Position numbers and translations under genes: made by a program
The notes under the pieces: model-generated
What the model was told of the DNA's origin: nothing
What the model saw: only the letters and a program-made list of their open reading frames with translations
Database searches by the model: none
Part shown: one piece after another, positions 25,944 through 33,028 of the stretch
Numbering within the stretch: the stretch's first letter is position 1
Layout of the letters: the number at the start of each line of letters is the position of its first letter
NCBI RefSeq assembly: GCF_900537065.1
Contig: NZ_UNRC01000006.1
Span: forward strand, 9,178 to 56,427
Reading direction: 5' to 3'
DNA length: 47,250 nucleotides
From: Sphingorhabdus sp. Alg239-R122
Lineage (GTDB): Bacteria > Pseudomonadota > Alphaproteobacteria > Sphingomonadales > Sphingomonadaceae

Positions 25944-27065
25944 TCACTCTAGCGTGATGTTGCTCTGGTCTTTGATAGCCCCTGCCCAGGCCCACCCGCC
26001 AAATGTTTCTGAAACGGCGATGATGACGTGATTATCACCCTGTTTCAGATCTAGCCCCACAGAGTCAAAAAAACCGACCGTGCCCAGAAAGCGGTAATCC
26101 CGCACACGCCATCCGGCATTGCCGTAATAGATGCGTTTGCCATTTAGGTAGATGCGCACCCGGTCGGAATAGCCAAAGCGCAATTCGTTCATCTGTTCGA
26201 TGTTCGAAGTGACTTTCAGGTGCACGAAAACTGTGCCGCTATTATCCAGTCGCCGCGATATTTTTGACAGGTTGGTAATGCCATTGGTCTCTGTGTCCAG
26301 TGACTGCCACGACAGGTCGGCGAAATCGGTAGCATCAACAGACAGGGCATCCCTGACCCTGTCTTCATGGAAGACTGATGAAACCTTCCATATCTTTACA
26401 AGGCCTTCGGGAAGTTCCGCAGATGGTTTTGCGGTTCCGATAACCCCTTCCCCTTCTGCCAGAGGGCGTATCACGACGTTGGAAAAATATGTCGGCCCTG
26501 AGCCGCGACCCGAGCTGCGCAGGGTGACTTTTCCAGTGGCAATATCGGTTTTCAGGTCGGGAATGTGCAGCACAGGCGCGCTGGAATTGAAATAGATATC
26601 GGCACTGTCCCCCTGCACGACTATTTTGACACGGTTCCAGTCGTCAAACTTTTGTGAGACGGGGCCAGTGGCATTGGTATCCGAAAAAATCTGCCACGCA
26701 CTATTGCCATTTTCAACTGGCGTATATTGCAATGCATCCGGTTTCTTGTTCAGGTGTCCGCGAAAGTACATTTCCTCATATCGGCTATCATTTTGCGCGC
26801 GCCAGCCTGCACCAATGAAAATCTGTTGTTCCGCATAGGCGGTATCGAAGCTGATCACACCGTCGCTGAACACAATATCATCGGCCCATAACCTTCCGCC
26901 CGTTAGTTTAATAGCCTCACGCCCCAGATAGGTTTCCACCCCCGCTTCCTGTGCTGCGATGCGCCACGTCTGCCCCTGATATTCAATGGCTTTTTCCTGT
27001 GCATGCGCGGGAACGAGCGGAGCAAGGGAAAATAGTGTCAGGAAGAAAATGATGAAACGCGTCAT
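25944..27065 (-). CDS. secreted two-domain beta-sandwich protein, 373 aa
   Basis: A cleavable signal peptide (MTRFIIFFLTLFSLAPLVPAHAQ, cut after about 22) precedes two predicted beta domains. The first (about 25-210) has the pattern of DUF1080/concanavalin-like laminin-G folds: FSDGVISFDTAY, WNRVKIVVQGDSADIYFN, GKVTLRSSGRGSGPTYFSNVVIRPL. The second (about 225-373) resembles a galactose-binding jelly roll, with RVRIYLNGKRIYYG and KQGDNHVIIAVSETFGGWAW. No catalytic residues can be named, so it may bind glycan or a ligand in the periplasm. It is 34 bp downstream of the AraC-type gene on the same strand, so probably co-transcribed with it. Confidence 0.7.
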   Translation of the reverse strand: MTRFIIFFLTLFSLAPLVPAHAQEKAIEYQGQTWRIAAQEAGVETYLGREAIKLTGGRLWADDIVFSDGVISFDTAYAEQQIFIGAGWRAQNDSRYEEMYFRGHLNKKPDALQYTPVENGNSAWQIFSDTNATGPVSQKFDDWNRVKIVVQGDSADIYFNSSAPVLHIPDLKTDIATGKVTLRSSGRGSGPTYFSNVVIRPLAEGEGVIGTAKPSAELPEGLVKIWKVSSVFHEDRVRDALSVDATDFADLSWQSLDTETNGITNLSKISRRLDNSGTVFVHLKVTSNIEQMNELRFGYSDRVRIYLNGKRIYYGNAGWRVRDYRFLGTVGFFDSVGLDLKQGDNHVIIAVSETFGGWAWAGAIKDQSNITLE

Positions 27066-27099
27066 AAGAAGTCTCCTGTCCAGCTGGATAGAGAGAAGC

Positions 27100-27963
27100 T
27101 TAATCTGCGGCGGGGCGTGAGTTATTGCAAAAAACGGCCAAGGCCCGCCTTTCTTTATACAGTGACTGGGGAGTGAGGCCGATCAGTGCTTTGAACTCGT
27201 TTATCATGTGCGCCTGATCGTGAAAGCCCGAGGCATAGGCCAGCTGTGCCCAATCGGGACTTTCCAGCTTGTCGGCATGCAGCGCAGTGCCTGTCACGCG
27301 CAGATGGCGCGCATAGGATTTGGGGGATTGCCCAAATGCACAGCTGAAGCGCCGCCGCAAATGCCGTTCGCTAATCTCCAAAGTGCGTGCAATGGCGCGC
27401 GTGCGTATCCGTCCACCACAGCGCCGCAGGATATCAAGAGCGGCATTTTCCGGGGTCTCGGCAAAAGACATGTTTCGGGAAAATTGGCGGATGTCGCTTG
27501 CCAGCGCGGCGGCCACATCATGGACGTGGCTCGCTTCAGCAGCCTTGAGAGAGGCAGAAAAATGTACTCGCATATCATATGCAATATCGAGAACATTGGG
27601 CATGTCATGACAGATATCCGTAGGTGAAAAGCCACATATACGTGCCGAATATTCAGGCTTGAGCCGAGCAGCGATCAACTCTTCACGCGGCTGCGGGATA
27701 TACCAGTGCGCTGTATTTGATCCGCGGCAAATGACAAGCCTTGTGCCCGAAATATGCCCATCGCTGCCGTGCGTGCGCAGGATCGCCACACTGGGCTCAC
27801 CATGGGGCAGAACGCGGTGTGGCTGCGGGCTCACATGATGGGCCTCGCTGATCCAGACCATATCCATGGCCGGTGAGATTCTTTCGGTTTCCCAGGCCTG
27901 ATACTGGCCCAGACAATGTGTCGGGGCCGCGCTGTCATATATCGCCTTGTCGGCCATGGGCAT
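27100..27963 (-). CDS. AraC-family transcriptional regulator
   Basis: The C-terminal 100 residues form the two AraC helix-turn-helix units: ILRRCGGRIRTRAIARTLEISERHLRRRFSCAFGQSPKSYARHLR and WAQLAYASGFHDQAHMINEFKALIGLTPQSLYKERR. The N-terminal part (VSPQPHRVLPHGEPSVAILR) looks like a DUF6597/cupin-like sensing domain. ATG at 27963 is chosen, nine bases after an AAAAGGA site; the frame continues upstream across the ribB promoter and into ribB but has no start signal there. It is divergent from ribB with about 130 bp between them and probably co-transcribed with the secreted protein downstream. Effector unknown. Confidence 0.9.
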   Translation of the reverse strand: MPMADKAIYDSAAPTHCLGQYQAWETERISPAMDMVWISEAHHVSPQPHRVLPHGEPSVAILRTHGSDGHISGTRLVICRGSNTAHWYIPQPREELIAARLKPEYSARICGFSPTDICHDMPNVLDIAYDMRVHFSASLKAAEASHVHDVAAALASDIRQFSRNMSFAETPENAALDILRRCGGRIRTRAIARTLEISERHLRRRFSCAFGQSPKSYARHLRVTGTALHADKLESPDWAQLAYASGFHDQAHMINEFKALIGLTPQSLYKERRALAVFCNNSRPAAD

Positions 27964-28049
27964 GATTGGCATTCCTTTTGACGTTACGGCATCATATATA
28001 TTTGAGCAGACATGGCAATTGCCGGAAATAATATCTTGATGTGATTGTA

Positions 28050-28079
28050 TTGCACATGTATCACACTGCAATGTGATAT
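28050..28079 (+). promoter_or_regulatory. ribB promoter with embedded 20-bp palindrome
   Basis: TATCACA (28059-28065) and TGTGATA (28072-28078) form a perfect inverted repeat with a six-base spacer. It overlaps a likely promoter: TTGCAC (-35, 28050-28055) and TGATAT (-10, 28074-28079), 18 bp apart. A repressor bound here would block polymerase. A related TGTGAT element lies at 28040-28045. Ribosome site GGAG (28085-28088) precedes the ribB ATG at 28097. Candidates for the binding protein are the divergent AraC regulator, the N-terminal HTH of RibB itself, or a CRP/FNR-type protein. No FMN-riboswitch-like structure is seen. Confidence 0.5.
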
Positions 28080-28096
28080 CTAACGGAGTCGTGCCT

Positions 28097-29389
28097 ATGT
28101 CCGCGCAATTAATTGAGAGAATAACCGCCATTATTGAAGATGGAGAAACCACGCGTGCTGGATTGGCACGGGCGGCGGGTTTGCATGCCAATTCGCTCAG
28201 AAGGTTGGGTGAGGATGACTGGAATCCTACAGCGGATACGCTTGGGAAGCTGGAAAACTTCCTGGCGCAGGATGCGGGTGCGGTGATGGCGAGTGCAGAG
28301 GAAATCATCAACGAGGCTCGTAACGGCCGCATGTACATATTGGTTGATGATGAGGACCGGGAAAATGAGGGTGACCTGATTATCCCCGCACAAATGGCCA
28401 CGCCTGATGCGATCAATTTCATGGCGACGCACGGCCGCGGACTGATCTGCCTTGCCATGACCAAAAATCGTGTCGATGAGCTGGGCCTCAATATGATGAC
28501 AGCGGATAACCGTGAGCAGCATCAGACGGCATTTACCGTTTCGATTGAGGCGCGCGAGGGCGTGACCACCGGTATTTCCGCCGCCGACCGCGCACGCACC
28601 GTGGCGGTCGCGATCGACCGGTCCAAGGGGCCAGACGATATTGTCGCGCCGGGTCATGTATTCCCGCTTCAGGCGCGCAATGGCGGCGTGCTGGTACGCG
28701 CCGGGCATACTGAAGCCGCGGTCGATGTCTCGCGGCTTGCCGGGCTTAATCCATCAGGTGTGATTTGCGAAATCATGAAGGATGATGGAGAGATGGCGAG
28801 GCTCGATGACCTGATCGGCTTTGCCCATAAACACGGTATGAAGATCGGCACGATCCGTGACCTTATCGCCTATCGCCTGCGCCATGACCACCTGGTTGAA
28901 AAACGCGCCGAGGCTGATCTGCAAAGTGAATATGGCGGCTTGTGGAAAGCAATCAGTTATTTCAACACGGCCACCGAAACCGAGCAGATCGTACTGCAAA
29001 AAGGACATATCAACCCCGGCAAACCGACGCTGGTACGCATGCATGCGCTGTCGGTCTTCAACGATGTGTTTGCGGCTGAAAACAAACAGTCGGGCATGCT
29101 GGCCGAATCGATGAAGATTATCGCTGAAGAAGGCGCCGGAGTCATCGTGATGATAAACCAGTCTGGCCCCAGCGCGCTCACCAATCAGGTGCGCAAGTTG
29201 GCGGGTGAAAAAGGCCCACCGATGGATCAGTTGCGCGATTATGGCGTTGGCGCGCAGGTGTTGGCAGAGCTTGGGGTGCAAGACATGACATTGCTCACCA
29301 ATACCAGCCATGACCTGGTCGGGCTGGACGCCTATGGCCTGCGCATTGTAGGACAGAAAGCTGTACCTACCGGTCCCGATAGAGGCTGA
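28097..29389 (+). CDS. ribB: RibB (3,4-dihydroxy-2-butanone 4-phosphate synthase) with N-terminal HTH and degenerate cyclohydrolase II domain
   Basis: Three parts. Residues 1-60 form a Cro/CI-type helix-turn-helix: GETTRAGLARAAGLHANSLRRLGEDDWNPTADTLGKLENFL. Residues about 66-270 are DHBP synthase, which makes the four-carbon unit of riboflavin from ribulose 5-phosphate, with VDDEDRENEGDLI, QHQTAFTVSIEA and GHTEAAVDVSRLAG. Residues about 275-430 resemble GTP cyclohydrolase II but lack the zinc cysteines (the RCDCG-type site reads ENKQSGML) and the GRGIGL loop, so GTP cyclohydrolase activity is not expected. Start 28097 has GGAG 8 bases upstream. ribH follows 47 bp downstream. The extra HTH could make the enzyme self-regulating, but it may be only structural. 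Confidence 0.92.
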   Translation: MSAQLIERITAIIEDGETTRAGLARAAGLHANSLRRLGEDDWNPTADTLGKLENFLAQDAGAVMASAEEIINEARNGRMYILVDDEDRENEGDLIIPAQMATPDAINFMATHGRGLICLAMTKNRVDELGLNMMTADNREQHQTAFTVSIEAREGVTTGISAADRARTVAVAIDRSKGPDDIVAPGHVFPLQARNGGVLVRAGHTEAAVDVSRLAGLNPSGVICEIMKDDGEMARLDDLIGFAHKHGMKIGTIRDLIAYRLRHDHLVEKRAEADLQSEYGGLWKAISYFNTATETEQIVLQKGHINPGKPTLVRMHALSVFNDVFAAENKQSGMLAESMKIIAEEGAGVIVMINQSGPSALTNQVRKLAGEKGPPMDQLRDYGVGAQVLAELGVQDMTLLTNTSHDLVGLDAYGLRIVGQKAVPTGPDRG

Positions 29390-29436
29390 GCTGCCCGTCG
29401 GCTGCCAAAAAAACGAATTTTTAAAAGGACAAAAAC

Positions 29437-29862
29437 ATGGCCCATTTCCTGATCGTGGAAGCACGGTTTTACGACCATCTCAATGATATGCTGCTCGAAG
29501 GTGCGCGTGACGCGCTGGATACGGCGGGGCATAGCCATGAAACGGTGACCGTGCCGGGCGCGCTTGAAGTGCCGGTCGCGATATCGCTGGCGATAGATGC
29601 GCAGAAATATGATGGCTTTGTAGCACTGGGCGTCGTGCTGCGTGGGGAAACCTATCATTTTGAGGTTGTGTCCAATGAAAGTGCGCGCGGCATCATGGCG
29701 CTGACGCTTGATGGTGCGGCCATTGGCAATGGTATTTTGACCGTTGAAAATGAGGCACAAGCATTGGCACGTGCTGACAAGATGCAAAAGAACAAAGGCG
29801 GTGAAGCTGCGATTGCGGCCATCAAAATGCTTGAGCTTGCAGACAGTTTTGCGGGACGATGA
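29437..29862 (+). CDS. ribH: 6,7-dimethyl-8-ribityllumazine synthase
   Basis: Condenses the RibB product with the ribitylaminouracil to form lumazine, the penultimate step of riboflavin synthesis. Signature regions are [39 protein letters not shown] (catalytic histidine in the YHFE part) and [16 protein letters not shown]. Length 141 aa suits a compact lumazine synthase. A strong AAGGA site precedes the ATG. It forms a pair with ribB; ribD and ribE are not here. Confidence 0.95.
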   Translation: MAHFLIVEARFYDHLNDMLLEGARDALDTAGHSHETVTVPGALEVPVAISLAIDAQKYDGFVALGVVLRGETYHFEVVSNESARGIMALTLDGAAIGNGILTVENEAQALARADKMQKNKGGEAAIAAIKMLELADSFAGR

Positions 29863-29913
29863 AACCCGGGCACATCAACCTGCTTGCACTTTCATGCTGA
29901 TCCCATAGTGTTA

Positions 29914-29953
29914 CCCCTTGCCTGTCAAAGAATATAACAGGGCAAAGGGGAGA
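29914..29953 (+). promoter_or_regulatory. hairpin covering the ribosome binding site of the symporter gene
   Basis: CCCCTTGCCTGT (29914-29925) pairs with ACAGGGCAAAGGGG (29937-29950) with two single-base bulges, giving 12 base pairs. The right arm contains the AAAGGGGAG Shine-Dalgarno sequence used by the ATG at 29959. Folding would hide the ribosome site. There is no U-tract, so it is not a terminator for ribH. Confidence 0.5.
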
Positions 29954-29958
29954 AACAT

Positions 29959-31479
29959 ATGCTGAGCAGCGGCGACAGTGCGGTCCAGTTTGCGGTATTC
30001 ATCGGATTGATGCTGCTGGTCGCGGCGCTGGTCTATTTCAAGGTGCGCGGCAAGGGTGCGGGTGAGGACGGATCTTCCAAGGAAGTATTCCTTGCCGGCG
30101 GCGGGCTGAACTGGTTTTTCATCGCAGGTGCGATCACGCTTACCAATCTGTCGACTGACCAGCTTGTCGGCATGAACGGCAATCAGATGCTGCTGCTGGC
30201 CTGGTGGGAGCTCTCGGCTATTGTCGGGCTTTCCATTCTCGCCTTTGTGTTTGTACCAATTTATTACCGTGCCAATTGCACTACAGTCACCGAACTGCTC
30301 GAAAAGCGCTATAACCAGCGGAACGTGCGCACGACAATTTCGGCACTGTTCCTGTTTGGCAATATTTTCGTCTACCTGCCCGCCGTGATTTACAGCGGCG
30401 CGCTGTTCATGCAGTCGCTGTTCGGGGTGGAAACCAGCGTAGTGGCGATTGCCGCGATATTTGCCGCTGTCGGTGCGGCGTACGCGATACTGGGCGGCCT
30501 GCGCGCGGTGGCGGTGCTCGATACCTATAGCGGCGTTGGCATATTGGCGCTGGCGCTGGCGGTAGTGTTCCTTGCGCTGCAGGCGGTTGATTTCGACATT
30601 GTCACCGGTGTCCCGGTGGAGCGGCTCAGCATGATTGGTTCCAATGACTCGCCAATTCCTTTTCATACACTCTTTACCGGCATGATCCTGATCCAGATAT
30701 TCTATTGGAGCACCAATCAGAATATCACGCAAAAGGCGCTCGCCGCGCCGACAGTGAAAGAGGCGCAAAAAGGCGTCATGGCGGCGGCTTTTGTACGTTT
30801 CCTCATTATCCCCGCGATTGTCGTGGTGCCAGGTGTGGTGGCGTACAAGCTATTTGGCGATGTTGGTGACCGCGCCTATGGCATGCTGGTTGCCGAAGTG
30901 TTGCCCAGCTGGACCAGCGGCATGTTTGCAGCGATGATCGCGGCGGCAGTGCTCACCACATATTCGGCGATCCTCAACGCCACCACCACGCTGTACACGG
31001 TCGATATCCACAAACCATTCGTCAATGCGGATGCTAATGCGGCGCGCCTGAACCGCATAGTGGGCATCGCCGCAACGGTGCTGGCGGTTATACTGGTGCC
31101 GATCTATGCTGGCGCGGAAAGCATTATCAACCTGCTGCAGGAACTGAACGGCTTCCTGTCCATGCCGATCCTGTCGGTGTTTGTCGTCGGGCTGCTGTTT
31201 CGCGGCGTCGATGCGCGCGCGGCCATTACCGGGCTAGTCTGGGGCTTCCTGCTCTATGCATTCCACAATTTCGTGCTCTACCGTGAAGACGCGGTCTATG
31301 CGGGCGAAAATGTGTACCAGCATTTCGGTTTTGGCTGGCTGCACTATATTGACGTGATGGTGATCGTGCTGGTGACATCAGTGCTGGTCGCGCTGCTGGT
31401 TAACCGGATTGTCTATGGCGGCAATGCGACATTTGGCTGGCGCGGTAATGAAGGTGCAGGAGTGGTGACTGGTGGCTGA
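29959..31479 (+). CDS. sodium/solute symporter family (SSF) transporter
   Basis: About 14 membrane helices over 506 aa, of the vSGLT/SLC5 type. Recognisable stretches are EVFLAGGGLNWFFIAGAITLTNLSTDQLVGMNG, YYRANCTTVTELLEKRYN, GGLRAVAVLDTYSG, YWSTNQNITQKALAAPTVKEAQKG and LTTYSAILNATTTLYTVDI, which carries the sodium-site serine/threonine region. Vibrio vSGLT takes up galactose, and a gal cluster lies 8 kb away; however the gene overlaps glpK by 8 bp and is surely co-translated, which points to glycerol or a related polyol as substrate. No GlpF channel is present in the window. Substrate unresolved. Confidence 0.9.
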   Translation: MLSSGDSAVQFAVFIGLMLLVAALVYFKVRGKGAGEDGSSKEVFLAGGGLNWFFIAGAITLTNLSTDQLVGMNGNQMLLLAWWELSAIVGLSILAFVFVPIYYRANCTTVTELLEKRYNQRNVRTTISALFLFGNIFVYLPAVIYSGALFMQSLFGVETSVVAIAAIFAAVGAAYAILGGLRAVAVLDTYSGVGILALALAVVFLALQAVDFDIVTGVPVERLSMIGSNDSPIPFHTLFTGMILIQIFYWSTNQNITQKALAAPTVKEAQKGVMAAAFVRFLIIPAIVVVPGVVAYKLFGDVGDRAYGMLVAEVLPSWTSGMFAAMIAAAVLTTYSAILNATTTLYTVDIHKPFVNADANAARLNRIVGIAATVLAVILVPIYAGAESIINLLQELNGFLSMPILSVFVVGLLFRGVDARAAITGLVWGFLLYAFHNFVLYREDAVYAGENVYQHFGFGWLHYIDVMVIVLVTSVLVALLVNRIVYGGNATFGWRGNEGAGVVTGG

Positions 31480-32950
31480 AACCATATTGGTAATTGATGA
31501 AGGTACGACATCTACCCGTGCCATGCTGTTCGGCATGGACGGCACGCCGCGGGGCAGCGCGCAAAAGGAACTAACCCAGCATTATCCTGCAGCGGGTCTG
31601 GTTGAACATGATGCCGAGGAAATCTGGCAGCATACATTGGCCTGTGCGCAGGAAATGGTAACCAAAGCAGGCGGGGTCGGGGTGATAGCCGCGATCGGTA
31701 TCACCAATCAGCGTGAAACGGTGGTGTTCTGGGACCGGCGCACGGGCGCACCGCTCGCACCTGCGATCGTGTGGCAGGACCGGCGCACGGCGGAGGCATG
31801 TGATGCGCTGAAAGCGGCGGGGCATGAGGAAGCGGTGCAGGTCACGACAGGCCTGCTGCTCGATCCCTATTTTTCGGCAAGCAAGATACGCTGGGCGCTT
31901 GATAACTGGCCGCAGCTGAAAGAGGCGGGCGATAATCTGGCCGTAGGGACAGTGGAAAGCTATCTCGTTTACCGGCTGACGTTACAAAGTGGCGGAGCAC
32001 GGCACGTCACCGACGCCACCAATGCGTCGCGCACTTCATTGATGGATATACAGCATGGTATCTGGGATGAGGGATTGTGCGAACTGTTTGGCGTCCCGCA
32101 GGATATTCTGCCTGCGATTGTCGATTGTGCGGGTGAAATAGGAATGACGGCGCCGGAGCTGTTTGGTGCACCTATTCCGATATGCGGCATGGCGGGCGAT
32201 CAACAGGCGGCCACTATCGGCCAGTCCTGTCTGGAACCGGGTCAGACCAAGGCGACCTATGGCACGGGCGCGTTCGTGCTGACCAATTCAGGGCGCGAAA
32301 TGCGAATATCAAGGCACCGGCTGCTTTCCACCATCGCGTGGCAGCTGGACGGCGAACGGGTATTCGCACTTGAAGGCTCGGTCTTTGTTGCCGGATCGCT
32401 GGTGCAGTGGCTGCGCGATGATCTGGGTCTGCTGAGCAGCGCGGCTGAGACAGAGGAGATGGCGCGCAGCGTTGATGATAATGGCGGCGTTTATCTGGTG
32501 CCTGCGCTGTCGGGTCTGGGGGCGCCGCACTGGCGTAGTGACGCGCGTGCGGCGATCAGCGGGCTGAGTTTTGCGACTGGAAAAGCGCATGTGGCGCGCG
32601 CGGCGCTGGAAGCCATGTCGCACCAGACATATGACCTCAAATCTGCCTTTGCTGCCGATGGCGTAGACTGGGCGGAACTGCGTATCGATGGCGGCATGGT
32701 CGCCAATGACTGGATGGCACAGGACCTGGCGGATATATTGGATGTGAAGGTCGAACGGCCCGCCTTTACAGAAACGACGGCGCTCGGCGCAGCGATGCTC
32801 GCGGCAGTGGGGGCAGGGCATTATGCTGATCTGGCGGAAGCTTCTGTTATGCGCGGGGGCACTAGAGAATTTAACGCGTCAATGGACGATCAAACGCGCC
32901 ATGCAAGGATCCAAGGCTGGAACGATGCACTGGACAAAGCACTTGCCTGA
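31472..32950 (+). CDS. glpK: glycerol kinase
   Basis: Phosphorylates glycerol to glycerol 3-phosphate. FGGY-kinase landmarks are ILVIDEGTTSTRAMLF, ITNQRETVVFWDRRTG, IVWQDRRTAEACD, TDATNASRTSLMDI, QQAATIGQ, KATYGTGAFVLTN and LRIDGGMVANDWMAQDLADIL. Length 492 aa is normal. It starts with GTG inside the end of the symporter gene (8-bp overlap). A strong intrinsic terminator follows. glpD, glpR and glpF are not seen nearby. Confidence 0.95.
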   Translation: MAETILVIDEGTTSTRAMLFGMDGTPRGSAQKELTQHYPAAGLVEHDAEEIWQHTLACAQEMVTKAGGVGVIAAIGITNQRETVVFWDRRTGAPLAPAIVWQDRRTAEACDALKAAGHEEAVQVTTGLLLDPYFSASKIRWALDNWPQLKEAGDNLAVGTVESYLVYRLTLQSGGARHVTDATNASRTSLMDIQHGIWDEGLCELFGVPQDILPAIVDCAGEIGMTAPELFGAPIPICGMAGDQQAATIGQSCLEPGQTKATYGTGAFVLTNSGREMRISRHRLLSTIAWQLDGERVFALEGSVFVAGSLVQWLRDDLGLLSSAAETEEMARSVDDNGGVYLVPALSGLGAPHWRSDARAAISGLSFATGKAHVARAALEAMSHQTYDLKSAFAADGVDWAELRIDGGMVANDWMAQDLADILDVKVERPAFTETTALGAAMLAAVGAGHYADLAEASVMRGGTREFNASMDDQTRHARIQGWNDALDKALA

Positions 32951-32975
32951 ATGAGCCTTATACGCATTAAAAAAA

Positions 32976-33009
32976 GGGCGGTTACCATGCCCGGTAACCG
33001 CCCTTTTTT
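32976..33009. terminator. bidirectional intrinsic terminator between glpK and fadJ-type gene
   Basis: A perfect 11-bp stem pairs GGGCGGTTACC (32976-32986) with GGTAACCGCCC (32993-33003), with a 6-base loop. A T6 run follows on the plus strand (33004-33009) and an A7 run precedes (32969-32975), which is a T-run for the minus strand. It serves both convergent operons. Confidence 0.95.
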
Positions 33010-33028
33010 CGTATCTACCTTTCCAGCT

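Noticed and set aside
28050-28096. FMN riboswitch upstream of ribB
   Set aside because: The leader from the predicted start to the ATG is far too short, and the RFN-element core sequences are not visible.
27964-28491. N-terminal extension of the AraC-type protein to 463 residues
   Set aside because: It would run through the ribB promoter and coding region, has cysteine- and serine-rich composition and no ribosome site; the AAAAGGA site supports 27963.
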